A model generated the notes under the pieces. The model was not told the origin of the DNA and ran no database searches. It saw nothing but the letters and a program-made list of their open reading frames with translations. 64,000 bases of DNA from DATHWB01 sp040905965 (lineage in GTDB: Bacteria > Actinomycetota > Acidimicrobiia > Spongiisociales > ZC4RG35): NCBI GenBank assembly GCA_040905965.1, contig JBBDQP010000110.1, positions 3,773-67,772 on the forward strand, in the 5' to 3' direction. Positions 32,350 through 42,400 of the stretch are shown here, piece after piece. Position 1 is the stretch's first letter. Each line of letters begins with the position of its first letter. The translations under genes and the position numbers were made by a program.

Positions 32350-34518
32350 ATGGCGACTCTCGCCAAGCTCGCGACCGTCGACGTATCGGAGGTGCAGGGC
32401 CTCAAAGGGGCGCGCGGCAAGAAGCTCGCCGAGGCCGGCATCCATTCGGTGGCAGATCTCCTGTTCCACGCGCCTCGTCGCTACATCGACAGGAGTCGGA
32501 TCGAGCCGATCGCCCTCTTGCCCCTGGGGGAGGAGATCACGGTGATCGGCACCGTGCGTTCGGTCTCGGCCCGACGAGTCAAACGGAATATGGCGATTGT
32601 CGAAGCGAAAGTGACCGACGGGACTGACATCCTCGACGTTGTGTGGTTCAACCAGGCGTTTCGCGCCACCCAGCTGTCGATCGGGGTCGAAGTCGCCCTG
32701 TCAGGGGTGGTGGAGAGCTTTCGCGGACGGCGGCAGATGAAGGCCCCCGATGTCGACGTGCTCTCCGGGTCATCGGAGTCGCTCACCACCGGCAGGGTGG
32801 TGCCCGTCCATCCCAACGTGAAGAGCGTCGGCATCGGATGGATCAGGCGGGGGATCCACAACGCACTCCAGCGGTCGCGCCCGATTCCCGACCCGGTTCC
32901 ACCGGCGATCCTGGAGCGGCACGGCCTCGTCGATCGCGACACCGCGCTGGGAGACCTGCACTTCCCCGAGTCCGTCGACCGGGCCGGACCTGCCCGCCGG
33001 CGACTTGTCTTCGACGAGTTGTTCCGGCTCTCTCTCGCCCTCGCCAGTCGTAAGGCGGAGCGGGAGCGGAACGCCGACGGCATCCGCCACGTCCCGACCG
33101 GCGCACTCGTCGGTGCGTTCCGAAGTGGGTTGCCGTTCGATCTGACTGCCGATCAGGAGCACGTGATCTCCGAGATCACCGGCGATCTCGTCGATGCCCT
33201 TCCCATGAACCGGCTGCTGCAGGGCGAAGTCGGATCCGGGAAGACCGTCGTGGCGGTGATCGCGTTGCTCACCGCACTCGAAGGTGGTCATCAAGGTGCC
33301 GTGATGGCCCCGACCGAGGTTCTGGCCACGCAGCACTTTCTCGGGATCCGCGACCTATTGGCCGCCGCCGGGTTGGCACCCGAACCCGAAGGCGAGGGGG
33401 CCGCGCTCGGGATGGGGTCGCTGTTCGGGTCTCCGAGCGGCCCGGTCGTGCGGATGGCCCTCCTGACCGGTAGTCAGCAGCTCGCTAACTGGCGGTCGGA
33501 TATCAATCGGAGGGATCTGTTGGACGCCATCGCCGCCGGAAACGTCGACATCGTGGTCGGCACGCACGCACTGATCCAGGAAGGGGTCACCTTTCGGCGT
33601 CTCGGGGTGGCGGTCGTCGACGAGCAGCATCGATTCGGGGCCATGCAGCGACAGGATCTGAAGGCGAAGGGCGCCGGCCCGGAACCGGATCTTCTCATCA
33701 TGACCGCGACACCGATCCCGCGCACCCTGTCGATGACGCTCTACGGCGACCTGGCGGTCTCGACGATCGAGGAACTTCCCCCCGGACGGAGCCCGGTCCG
33801 CACGGTGTGGCTCACACGCGAGCAGGAGGACGGCGCGTGGCAGATCGTGCGCTCCGAAGTGGCCAAAGGGCACCAGGCGTTCGTCGTGTGTCCTCTCGTC
33901 GAGAACTCGGACAAGATCGAGGCGGCCAGCGCCACCGGGGAGTTCGAGCGGCTCAGCGAGGTGTTCGCAGGGCTGCGGGTCGGACTCCTCCACGGCCAAC
34001 TCCCGTCGAAGGAAAAGGAGGCGGTGATGGCCTCGTTCCGCGCTGGTCAGTTCGACATTCTGGTTGCCACGACGGTCATCGAAGTCGGGATCGACGTGGC
34101 AAACGCGACCGTCATTGTGATCGAGGATGCCGACCGCTTCGGACTCTCCCAGCTCCACCAGCTTCGGGGACGAGTCGGGCGTGGCTCCGACCCTGGTGTC
34201 TGCGTGCTCGTCGCCGACCCGAGCACAGACGATGGCGAGCAGCGGATCGGGGCGATGGTGGACAGCAACGACGGGTTCCGGCTTGCCGAGATCGACTTGG
34301 CGATCCGAGGGCAGGGCACGGTATTCGGAGAACGCCAGTCGGGATTGGGCGACTTGCGACTCGCAGACATCGTTCGCGACTTCGACCTGCTGGTTCGCGC
34401 CAGGGAGGAAGCATTCGCAATCGTCGCCGAAGATCCGATCCTTTCCAACGCGCCGGAACTTCGCGAGGAACTGCAGGCGCTTCTCGGTGACGAGGTGGCG
34501 TGGCTGTTCGTGTCCTGA
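32350..34518 (+). CDS. recG: ATP-dependent DNA helicase RecG
   Basis: 722 residues. An N-terminal wedge/OB domain recognises branched DNA (residues ~1-200, with R-R-Y-I-D-R-S near residue 38). Helicase motif I is G-E-V-G-S-G-K-T near residue 295, motif II is D-E-Q-H-R-F-G, and the T-A-T-P-I-P-R-T motif III and the C-terminal V-I-E-V-G-I-D-V / R-G-R-V-G-R-G motifs are present. It regresses stalled forks. It follows the FakA-like gene by 9 bp, the classic gene order. Confidence 0.96.
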   Translation: MATLAKLATVDVSEVQGLKGARGKKLAEAGIHSVADLLFHAPRRYIDRSRIEPIALLPLGEEITVIGTVRSVSARRVKRNMAIVEAKVTDGTDILDVVWFNQAFRATQLSIGVEVALSGVVESFRGRRQMKAPDVDVLSGSSESLTTGRVVPVHPNVKSVGIGWIRRGIHNALQRSRPIPDPVPPAILERHGLVDRDTALGDLHFPESVDRAGPARRRLVFDELFRLSLALASRKAERERNADGIRHVPTGALVGAFRSGLPFDLTADQEHVISEITGDLVDALPMNRLLQGEVGSGKTVVAVIALLTALEGGHQGAVMAPTEVLATQHFLGIRDLLAAAGLAPEPEGEGAALGMGSLFGSPSGPVVRMALLTGSQQLANWRSDINRRDLLDAIAAGNVDIVVGTHALIQEGVTFRRLGVAVVDEQHRFGAMQRQDLKAKGAGPEPDLLIMTATPIPRTLSMTLYGDLAVSTIEELPPGRSPVRTVWLTREQEDGAWQIVRSEVAKGHQAFVVCPLVENSDKIEAASATGEFERLSEVFAGLRVGLLHGQLPSKEKEAVMASFRAGQFDILVATTVIEVGIDVANATVIVIEDADRFGLSQLHQLRGRVGRGSDPGVCVLVADPSTDDGEQRIGAMVDSNDGFRLAEIDLAIRGQGTVFGERQSGLGDLRLADIVRDFDLLVRAREEAFAIVAEDPILSNAPELREELQALLGDEVAWLFVS

Positions 34519-34549
34519 GACCGGCTCCAAACGGGGTAGCGTCAATCGA

Positions 34550-35086
34550 GTGAGGGTCATCGCTGGGACGCACCGCGGCCGGAAAATCCAGGCACCGGAG
34601 ACGTCCGACACGCGTCCGGTCATGGACTACGTCAAGGAGTCGCTGTTCTCTTCGATCTTCGAGGAGGTGCCCGGGGCCGCGGTTCTCGACCTGTACGCCG
34701 GAGCCGGCAGCTTCGGCATCGAAGCCATCAGCCGGGGAGCCGACTCGGCGGTCTTCGTCGAATCGGGCCGCAGGGCACTCGAAGCGCTTCGGGCGAATCT
34801 CGCAGCGCTGGGCATCGACGCCACGATCGTCGCCGGACCGGCAGAACGGTTCGTGCGCGAGACGACGTCGCGATTCGATCTGGTGTTCTGTGATCCGCCG
34901 TGGCCGGTTTCGTCGTCGGACGTCGCCGAAGTCCTTGCGACCCTGGTCCACGCCCTCGAAGACGACACCACCGTCGTCATCACCCGCAAGACCGGCGATG
35001 AGGTCCCGCAAGTTGCCGGTCTGCGGATTGACGACGTTCGGGCGCACGGGGACACCACAATCATCAGGTACGTGATGGACCGATGA
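34550..35086 (+). CDS. rsmD: 16S rRNA (guanine(966)-N(2))-methyltransferase
   Basis: 178 residues from the GTG at 34550. RsmD methylates G966 of 16S rRNA using SAM. It starts R-V-I-A-G-T-H-R-G-R, has the SAM-binding L-D-L-Y-A-G-A-G-S-F-G loop near residue 46 and the catalytic D-P-P-W (usually D-P-P-Y) near residue 115. Its stop overlaps the coaD start (ATGA), the usual rsmD-coaD arrangement. Confidence 0.93.
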   Translation: MRVIAGTHRGRKIQAPETSDTRPVMDYVKESLFSSIFEEVPGAAVLDLYAGAGSFGIEAISRGADSAVFVESGRRALEALRANLAALGIDATIVAGPAERFVRETTSRFDLVFCDPPWPVSSSDVAEVLATLVHALEDDTTVVITRKTGDEVPQVAGLRIDDVRAHGDTTIIRYVMDR

Positions 35087-35556
35087 CCACCGCCCTCTGC
35101 CCCGGAAGCTACGACCCGCCGACCAACGGCCACGTCGATGTGATCGCTCGCACCGCTGCGATGTTCGAGCGGGTCGTCGTGTCGGTGGTCGAGAACCCGT
35201 CCAAGAACCCCATGTTCACTTCGACGGAACGGATTGAACTTCTCCGTGCGTCGCTCCCTGACACTCCGAACGTCGAATACGACGTGTTCACCGGGCTGCT
35301 CGTCGATCACGTCGTCGACCGAGGAATCGACGTCGTCGTCAAGGGTCTGAGAACGTCATCGGACTTCGACTACGAGCTCCAGATGGCACAGATGAACGCC
35401 ACCATCCGTGGTGTCGAGACCGTGTTCATTCCCACCAGTCCCGCGTGGAGTTTCGTCTCCTCGACATTGGTCCGTGAGGTTGCCCGGCTGGGCGGTAGCG
35501 TGGATGAACTGGTACCCGCCCCGGTGGCAGCCGCATTGAAGGAGAAGCTGTCGTGA
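35083..35556 (+). CDS. coaD: Pantetheine-phosphate adenylyltransferase
   Basis: 157 residues. It catalyses the penultimate step of coenzyme A synthesis. The nucleotidyltransferase signature is G-S-Y-D-P-P-T-N-G-H near residue 6; the K-G-L-R loop and the P-A-W-S-F-V-S-S-T-L-V-R-E block near residue 125 are intact. It overlaps rsmD upstream (ATGA) and the coiled-coil gene downstream (GTGA). Confidence 0.96.
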   Translation: MTTALCPGSYDPPTNGHVDVIARTAAMFERVVVSVVENPSKNPMFTSTERIELLRASLPDTPNVEYDVFTGLLVDHVVDRGIDVVVKGLRTSSDFDYELQMAQMNATIRGVETVFIPTSPAWSFVSSTLVREVARLGGSVDELVPAPVAAALKEKLS

Positions 35557-36062
35557 CAGATTCCGAGCACACGGGCCCGACTTTCACGGTCGGCGAACTG
35601 CAGGAAATGATCGACGCGATGATCGTCCAGCTGGAGGAAGCGAAGTCGATGCCTCTGTCGGCGAACGTGCTGGTGGACAAGGACGGGTTCCTCTCGATGC
35701 TCCATCGGATGCGCGTCGCGATGCCGGACGAGTTGCGCGCCGCCCGATGGATGGTGCGGGAGCGTGAAGCGTTTGTGGCGCGTACGAACGAGCGTGCCGA
35801 GGAGATCATCGACCGGGCGAAGTCGGAGAGTCGTCGCCTTGTCTCCGAGTCCTACATCCTGGCCGAAGCCGTCGAGGAGGCGAACATCTTGGTGCGCAGG
35901 GCCGAAGGCGAGGCCCGGCGGTTGCGACTCGAAGCCGAAGACGAGATCGAGGCGAGTCTCGAGAAGATCGAGTCACTTCTCGCGTCGGTGCTCACCAGGG
36001 TCCACTCGACACGTGCCGAGTTGCACGAAGCCCGCCCGGCACCACCCGAACCTCCGCTCTGA
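35553..36062 (+). CDS. Coiled-coil protein, DivIVA/F-type b-subunit-like
   Basis: 169 residues with no named family I can assign firmly. The first ~60 residues are helical with E-L-Q-E-M-I-D-A-M. Residues ~70-150 form a long charged coiled coil (A-E-E-I-I-D-R-A-K-S-E-S-R-R-L pattern) like DivIVA-related or ATP-synthase b-type proteins, and the end is Pro-rich. The GTG start overlaps the coaD stop. Similar coiled-coil genes occupy this place between coaD and yceD in actinobacteria, suggesting a link to growth or division. Confidence 0.75.
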   Translation: MTDSEHTGPTFTVGELQEMIDAMIVQLEEAKSMPLSANVLVDKDGFLSMLHRMRVAMPDELRAARWMVREREAFVARTNERAEEIIDRAKSESRRLVSESYILAEAVEEANILVRRAEGEARRLRLEAEDEIEASLEKIESLLASVLTRVHSTRAELHEARPAPPEPPL

Positions 36063-36120
36063 CGGGGCGGACCTGCGGGACATCGCCTCGTTCGCCCATC
36101 GAGGCGATACCCTTCGAGGC

Positions 36121-36615
36121 GTGTCGTATCTCGTCCAGATCTCCGATCTCCTGAACGATCCCGGCTCGGCGCGGGACGAGTCCGGGTCGATCGCGGTTTC
36201 CGTGGCGTTGGCCAACGCGGTGGTCGACGGGGACGCGAGCATGCACGCCAAGCTCAGGTCCCTGAGTGACGGGATCATCGCCCGGGGAACGGTGACGGTC
36301 ACCGCCGAACTCACGTGCAAGAGATGTCTCACCAACTGGGAGGACGATCTCGCCATCGCCTTCGAACAGGTCTATCGGCGGCATCCTGACGACGCAGACG
36401 ACGAGCTTCCGCTGGTCGACGGGCACTCGATCGACCTCGAACCGGCAGTCCGCGACGAGGTGTCGCTCTCGCTTCCGCTCGCCCCTGTCTGCCGAGACGG
36501 TTGCCTGGGACTTTGCGCCGTGTGCGGAACCGACTTGAATGAGGCACCTTGCGACGGGCATGGCGATGGGTCTGATTCCCCGTTCGCCGCACTCAAGCAA
36601 CTGTTCGATTCCTGA
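36121..36615 (+). CDS. YceD family protein (DUF177)
   Basis: 164 residues from the GTG at 36121. DUF177 proteins are encoded directly upstream of rpmF in most bacteria and are linked to 23S rRNA maturation or ribosome assembly. Features are E-L-T-C-K-R-C-L near residue 63 and the C-terminal metal-binding set C-R-D-G-C-x-G-L-C-A-V-C-G. rpmF follows after 20 bp. Confidence 0.9.
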   Translation: MSYLVQISDLLNDPGSARDESGSIAVSVALANAVVDGDASMHAKLRSLSDGIIARGTVTVTAELTCKRCLTNWEDDLAIAFEQVYRRHPDDADDELPLVDGHSIDLEPAVRDEVSLSLPLAPVCRDGCLGLCAVCGTDLNEAPCDGHGDGSDSPFAALKQLFDS

Positions 36616-36635
36616 TCCATCCGGAGGAACGCACC

Positions 36636-36812
36636 ATGGCGGTGCCCAAGAAGAAGATGTCGCGCATGCGTACCCGGCAGCGCAAGGCCCAGTGGAAGGT
36701 CGACAAACCGACCTTGTCCACCTGTCCGCAGTGCAAGAGCCCTCGGCTCCCACACCGGGCGTGTGGCACCTGCGGCATGTACAACGGCCGGGAAGTCGTC
36801 GCGACCGACTGA
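36636..36812 (+). CDS. rpmF: 50S ribosomal protein L32
   Basis: 58 residues. It starts M-A-V-P-K-K-K-M-S and has the zinc-ribbon cysteines C-P-Q-C near residue 30 and C-G-T-C near residue 43. A strong ribosome binding site (CCGGAGGAAC) precedes the ATG. It lies between yceD and plsX, the standard bacterial order yceD-rpmF-plsX. Confidence 0.96.
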   Translation: MAVPKKKMSRMRTRQRKAQWKVDKPTLSTCPQCKSPRLPHRACGTCGMYNGREVVATD

Positions 36813-36815
36813 GCT

Positions 36816-37787
36816 GTGACTCGAATCGCACTCGATGCCATGGGCGGAGATCGTGCCCCCACCGAAACGGTGGCCGGGGCGGTCGCCGCCTCGGCACAGG
36901 GTGTCGATGTCGTCCTCGTCGGTGACGCAGTCGTCCTTGCCGACCAACTCGCCGCGCTCGGGGCGACTCTTCCCGTCGTTCACGCCGCAGACGTGGTCGG
37001 GATGGCGGACGATCCTGCGCGAGCGGTCCGCGAGAAACCGGAGAGCTCGGTTGCGGTCTGTGCTCGCCTAGTGCGGGAAGGCGAGGTCGACGGGTTCGTG
37101 AGTGCCGGTTCGACGGGGGCGGCGATGGCCTCGGCGGCGATTCTCATCGGCCGAGTCGCCGGCGTTCTGCGACCCACCATCGCCACGGTGCTCCCCACGA
37201 GAGGGACCTCGACGATCATGGTTGACTCGGGAGCCAACCCCGAAGTGAAGCCTGAACACCTCGTCCAGTTCGGCGAAATGGGCGCGGCCCTGGCGGAGAT
37301 CGGGCTTGGCATCGAACACCCCCGGGTGGCGCTCCTCAACATCGGTGAGGAGCGCGGCAAGGGCAGGCCACTCGAGAAGGCTGCATACGAACTCTTGGCC
37401 AAGGCCAACGTGATCTTCGTGGGGAACGTCGAGGGGCACGACGTCGCCGGTGACAAAGCCGATGTGATCGTCACCGACGGCTTCACCGGAAACGTGTTTC
37501 TCAAGACCATCGAAGGCGCAGGTGGACTCGTGATGTCGCTGCTCGACGAAGCGCTCGAGGCCGCCTCGCAGACAACCAGAGAGGAAGTGATGGGACTCAT
37601 CAAGCCGATCGTCCGCCGCATGGACTACGAGGAGACGGGCGGAGCCTTTCTCCTCGGAGTCGATGGTGTGGTCGTCATCGCCCACGGATCATCGGGCCGC
37701 CGCGCGATCGCGAATGCGCTCGTGCTGGCGTACGAGGGTGCGGACGGGGGACTCGTCTCCCGCATCGCATCCAAGGTCTCCCCTTGA
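36816..37787 (+). CDS. plsX: Phosphate acyltransferase PlsX
   Basis: 323 residues from a GTG start. It converts acyl-ACP to acyl-phosphate for PlsY. It opens with I-A-L-D-A-M-G-G-D, has the G-S-T-G-A-A motif near residue 96, and N-V-E-G-H-D-V near residue 206 followed by D-G-F-T-G-N-V. rpmF ends 3 bp upstream and rnc starts 1 bp after its stop. No fabD/fabH/acpP genes follow, unlike in proteobacteria. Confidence 0.95.
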   Translation: MTRIALDAMGGDRAPTETVAGAVAASAQGVDVVLVGDAVVLADQLAALGATLPVVHAADVVGMADDPARAVREKPESSVAVCARLVREGEVDGFVSAGSTGAAMASAAILIGRVAGVLRPTIATVLPTRGTSTIMVDSGANPEVKPEHLVQFGEMGAALAEIGLGIEHPRVALLNIGEERGKGRPLEKAAYELLAKANVIFVGNVEGHDVAGDKADVIVTDGFTGNVFLKTIEGAGGLVMSLLDEALEAASQTTREEVMGLIKPIVRRMDYEETGGAFLLGVDGVVVIAHGSSGRRAIANALVLAYEGADGGLVSRIASKVSP

Positions 37788-37788
37788 C

Positions 37789-38460
37789 ATGATGACGGAA
37801 ACATTGCAGGCCGCGCTCGGCCACACCTTCTCCGATCCGACCGTGCTCGATGCGGCCCTCGTGCATCGTTCCTATACCGCAGAGCATCCCGAGATACCGG
37901 ACAACGAGCGCCACGAGTTCCTGGGCGATGCCGTTCTCCAGTTGGTGGTCACCGACTTCCTCTTCGAGTCCTACCCGGACATGCCGGAAGGCGAGATGGC
38001 CAAGGTGCGGGCGGCCTGTGTGAACCGTGTGGAGTTGGCGGAGATCGCCCGCAAGATCGGTTTGGGAGACCACATCGCGATGGGGATAGGTGAGTTGGCG
38101 TCGGGGGGCCGGACGAAGGACTCGATTCTCTCCGATGCCATGGAGGCGGTCCTGAGCGCGGTCTATCTCGACGCAGGTCTCGAAGCCAGTCGCCGCGTGA
38201 TCCTCCAGCATTGGACCGAGCTGATCCGGTCCAAGGCGCAGATGCCGGGCGGGAGGGACTTCAAGACCCGGCTCCAGGAGCGTCTCGCCAGCCGGGGACT
38301 TCGGCCCGACTATTCCGTGGAAGACGCTGGCCCTGACCACGCCAAGGTGTTCAACGCCTCGGTGAGCGTTGAGGGCGTCGTGCTCGGTGCGGGTACCGGA
38401 CGTTCGAAGAAGGAAGCCCAACAAGAGGCTGCCCGGAAGGCTCTCGGCGACGTCGATTGA
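37789..38460 (+). CDS. rnc: Ribonuclease III
   Basis: 223 residues. It cleaves double-stranded RNA in rRNA and mRNA maturation. The signature N-E-R-H-E-F-L-G-D-A-V-L is near residue 38, the second acidic site is D-A-M-E-A-V near residue 115, and the C-terminal ~65 residues are a double-stranded RNA-binding domain ending K-K-E-A-Q-Q-E-A-A-R-K-A-L. Two adjacent ATGs (37789 and 37792) are possible starts. Confidence 0.96.
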   Translation: MMTETLQAALGHTFSDPTVLDAALVHRSYTAEHPEIPDNERHEFLGDAVLQLVVTDFLFESYPDMPEGEMAKVRAACVNRVELAEIARKIGLGDHIAMGIGELASGGRTKDSILSDAMEAVLSAVYLDAGLEASRRVILQHWTELIRSKAQMPGGRDFKTRLQERLASRGLRPDYSVEDAGPDHAKVFNASVSVEGVVLGAGTGRSKKEAQQEAARKALGDVD

Positions 38461-38463
38461 AGA

Positions 38464-39411
38464 TCAGGCGTCCGGACGGGGATTCCGGGCTGGCGGGATG
38501 TCCAGGTTGCTCGATTGGCGGGCGAGCGTTTCGAGATCGAAGCCCTCGACACGGACCCTGAGATCGAAATACAGGGCGACTGCTACCGCTGCGAGGAACG
38601 GCACGATCACGATCGACGCCACCGAGCCAGCCAGCACCGACACGCCGAATACGTTTCCTCCCGCGCTTCCTGTATCGGCTGCATTCAAAGCCATGGGCAC
38701 TATCGCGACGACTGCAAGAACAGTCGCTATCAGTTGTCGCACGACGGTGGCGACTATCAACGCGAGGATCGCCGTACCGGCTACCGGCCAGAAGCGTTGA
38801 GTGACCAACCGGTGAGATCGCGACAGCGCCTGACCAGGTGACTCGCGCTCGAAAAGCAACACCGGTATTGAAACCTGCCAAGTCACCCAGAGCCAGGCTT
38901 GCACCAACAAACCGGCTAATACGCCGATAGTGGAGCCGCCTATTCCCGCCAGTACACCGAAAATCGTCCCGAGAGAGATGATTGCGCCGTAGCGACCCAC
39001 GAACATCAGGACTGCTGTCAGACAGATGCGCGGGCTTTCGTCTACGCCAAAACGGAGCGCAGCGGTCAGATCAGTGTTCTGCTGTGCGGCAACTGATCCG
39101 AATAGTTGCATTGATGCGCCGATCACGAAGAGGCTTGCGAGAAAATTGATCAGTTCGATTACCGCGAGCCCCGCAATCGTGTTCGCCAGATCGGGTGGTA
39201 TGGCACCGTCCTGGGCTGCCGTAGCCAGTTGCCCAATCAAACCCGCTACGTCGACATCTGTGCCGGAGGTGACGAACACCTGGATGATCCCGATCGGGAT
39301 GAACACGACTGCGGCGATGATCAGCAGCTTGCGAATGTGCGACGTGTACAGCTTGAAGGCCAGGTCGAGGATCTCCCCGACGGTGCGGGGGCGCAGTTCC
39401 ATCGGTCGCAT
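38464..39411 (-). CDS. Predicted multi-helix membrane protein, convergent with rnc
   Basis: 315 residues. A short N-terminal amphipathic segment (R-P-R-T-V-G-E-I-L-D-L-A-F-K-L-Y) leads into about six hydrophobic segments. The layout resembles the 'glycerophosphoryl diester phosphodiesterase membrane domain' group of actinobacterial membrane proteins; the function is unknown. The gene is visibly less GC-rich than its neighbours and lies on the opposite strand inside an otherwise plus-strand run, so recent acquisition or relaxed constraint is possible. Confidence 0.78.
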   Translation of the reverse strand: MRPMELRPRTVGEILDLAFKLYTSHIRKLLIIAAVVFIPIGIIQVFVTSGTDVDVAGLIGQLATAAQDGAIPPDLANTIAGLAVIELINFLASLFVIGASMQLFGSVAAQQNTDLTAALRFGVDESPRICLTAVLMFVGRYGAIISLGTIFGVLAGIGGSTIGVLAGLLVQAWLWVTWQVSIPVLLFERESPGQALSRSHRLVTQRFWPVAGTAILALIVATVVRQLIATVLAVVAIVPMALNAADTGSAGGNVFGVSVLAGSVASIVIVPFLAAVAVALYFDLRVRVEGFDLETLARQSSNLDIPPARNPRPDA

Positions 39412-39468
39412 CGCCGCAAAACCTAGCGGCAGACGTGGCCGTCACTGGCTCGGCGATACTTGAGACCC

Positions 39469-42400
39469 ATGGATGTAGCCGAATTCCGTCCCCGGGCGGA
39501 ACTCTTGACGATTGCAGATCGGCGTCGGATCGAAGCGCGGATCCGGGGTGCGGCGCGCATCGGCGTGCGATCGAAGCGATCCGCCGCGTTTGCAGCCATT
39601 GAGTCTGACCTGGTCGAGTCCGAGGCACGGATGGCGGCTCGTCGAGCAGCGTTGCCGTCGAAGATCGCCTATCCCGAAGAGCTCCCGATCACCGATCGGC
39701 GTGACGAACTCCTCGAAACGATCCGGGATAATCAGATCGTGATCGTGGCCGGTGAGACCGGGTCCGGGAAGAGCACCCAGCTTCCCAAGCTCTGTCTCGA
39801 ACTCGGCAGGGGCGTCGCAGGGTTCATCGGCCAGACCCAGCCACGGCGGATCGCTGCCCGGACCATCGCCGAGCGGGTCGCGTCCGAGCTTGGTGATGGT
39901 GCCCCGGTCGGATACGCAATGCGGTTCGACGACACCGTGGCCGCCGACACGCTCGTCAAGGTGATGACGGACGGGCTGCTGCTCGCCGAAATTCAGGGTG
40001 ACCGGCGTCTGTTGGCCTACGACACGATCGTCATCGATGAGGCGCACGAGCGGAGTCTCAATATCGACTTCCTCCTCGGTTATCTGAAGCGGCTGTGTGT
40101 CGAGCGGCCCGATCTCAAGGTCATCGTGACGTCGGCCACCATCGACACGGCGCGATTCTCGGCCCACTTCGACGATGCTCCCGTCGTGCAGGTTTCGGGC
40201 CGGACGTATCCGGTCGAGATTCGCTACGTAGAACCCGTCGACTCGGACCGCAATCCTCTCGAACAGCCCGATGCGATCTGTGACGCCGTCCGCCAGCTCA
40301 CCAAGGTCGGTCACGGCGACATCCTCGTGTTCTGTTCGGGTGAGCGCGAGATCCGTGACGCGGCCGAGGCATTGGGGGAGATGCGGCTGCCGAACACCGA
40401 GATCCTCCCGCTGTATGCCCGGTTGTCGTCGGCCGAGCAGCACCGGGTGTTCGCACCGCATCAGGGTCGCAGGATCGTGTTGGCCACGAACGTCGCCGAG
40501 ACCTCGTTGACGGTTCCGGGAATCCGCTACGTGGTGGATCCTGGCACGGCGAGGATCTCCCGGTACAGCCGCCGCACCAAGATTCAGCGACTCCCGATCG
40601 AACCGATCAGCCGGGCGTCGGCCGACCAGCGGGCCGGACGGTGTGGGCGGCTGGGTCCAGGGGTCTGTATCAGGCTGTACTCGGAGGACGACTTCCTCTC
40701 CCGCCCAGACTTCACCGAACCGGAGATCCTGCGAACCAACCTGGCGTCGGTCATGCTGCAGATGGCCGCGGCCGGTCTGGGCGACATCGAGTCGTTTCCG
40801 TTCCTCGAACCGCCGGATTCCCGCGCGATCCGTGACGGAAGGCTCCTCCTCGAGGAGTTGGGCGCGGTCGAAGCTGAGTCGGCGCCGCTCCGGATCACCT
40901 CGACTGGCCGCACCCTCGCCCGCCTCCCCGTCGATCCGCGCATCGGCCGAATGCTGCAGACAGCTGCACAGACGGGCTGTCTGTCCGAGGTGCTCGTCAT
41001 TGCGGCGGCGCTCTCCATCGTCGATCCGCGCGAGCGTCCGACCGGCGAGGAGGCGAAGGCCGACACGCTCCACTCCCGGTTCAGTACCCCAGGCTCCGAC
41101 CTCTTGGCGTGGCTCCAACTCTGGAAGTTCGTCGGCTCGAAGCGCCGGTCCCTCACCTCGAATCAGTTCCGCAGGCTGTGCCGCGACGAGTTCCTGAACC
41201 ACCGCAGGGTGCGGGAGTGGCAGGACGTTCACAGCCAGCTGCGGCGGGTCTGTGCCGAAGTCGGGTTGCGGTCTGCGGGGCGGGACTCGGATGCCGACAT
41301 GATCCATCGGGCGGTGCTCTCCGGTCTCCTCTCCCAGGTGGGTCGCAAAGATCCGGACGGCTACGAATACCGAGGCGCACGCGGCGCACGGTTCGCGATC
41401 GCACCCGGCTCGGTCCTGTTCAAACAGGCTCCCGAGTGGGTGATGGCGTCCGACGTCGTCGAGACGACCCGGGTGTGGGCCCGCGGCGTCGCCAAGATCG
41501 AACCGGAGTGGATCGAGGCGATGGCCGGACATCTCGTCACCCGGTCGTATTCCGAGCCGTGGTGGGAGCTGGAGCGCGGTGCGGCGATGGCCCACGAAAC
41601 GGTGAGCCTCTACGGAATACCGCTGGTCTCGGATCGACCGGTGCAGTTCGGCGGCATCGATCCGACGGCAGCCAGGGCGTTGTTCATCCGGCACGCCTTG
41701 ATCCACGGCGAGTGGGAGAGTCCCCATCCGTTCGTCCGCCGGAATTCAGAAATCTTCGAAGAGGTCGAAGAGCTGGAGGCGCGGTTCCGGGCTGATCTGA
41801 GGGCCGAGGACGACCAGATCTTCGGCCTCTTCGACCCGCTGATCCCCGCCGAAGTGACCTCGGCCCGGCATTTCGACGCCTGGTGGCGGAAGGTTGTCGG
41901 TCACGATCCGCATCGACTCGACCTGTCGATCGACGATGTGGTGACTCCTCAGACGGGTGGCCTCGACACGTCCGAGTTCCCTGATGCTTGGCATCACGGC
42001 GATCTGGTCGCCCCCATCCATTACACCTACCAACCGGGCAGCGAGATCGACGGGGTGATCATCGACGTTCCGGCGACCGGACTCGACCGCCTGGATCCGT
42101 CGGTGTTCGAATGGCACGTCCCGGGTCATCGCGAGGAGCTGGTCGTCTCGCTCATCCGCTCACTGCCGAAGTCCCTTCGCAAAAACTTCCTGCCTGTTGC
42201 CGAAACCGCCGCATCCGTCCTGGCGTCACCTCCGACCGGCGGTCTTCTCGACCACGTCCGTCGGGAACTCTCCCGGATGAGCGGCCTGTCCATCGTCGCC
42301 GACGACTTCGACCTCGACCGACTTCCGTCACATCTGAAACCGACCTTTCGCATCGTCGACGACGGTGGAAGTGTGCTGGCGGTCGGCGACGACCTGGCCG

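Noticed and set aside
39442..41727. 761-codon minus-strand ORF opposite hrpA
   Set aside because: It lies entirely antisense to a clear DEAH helicase and has a His/Arg/Asp-rich shadow composition.
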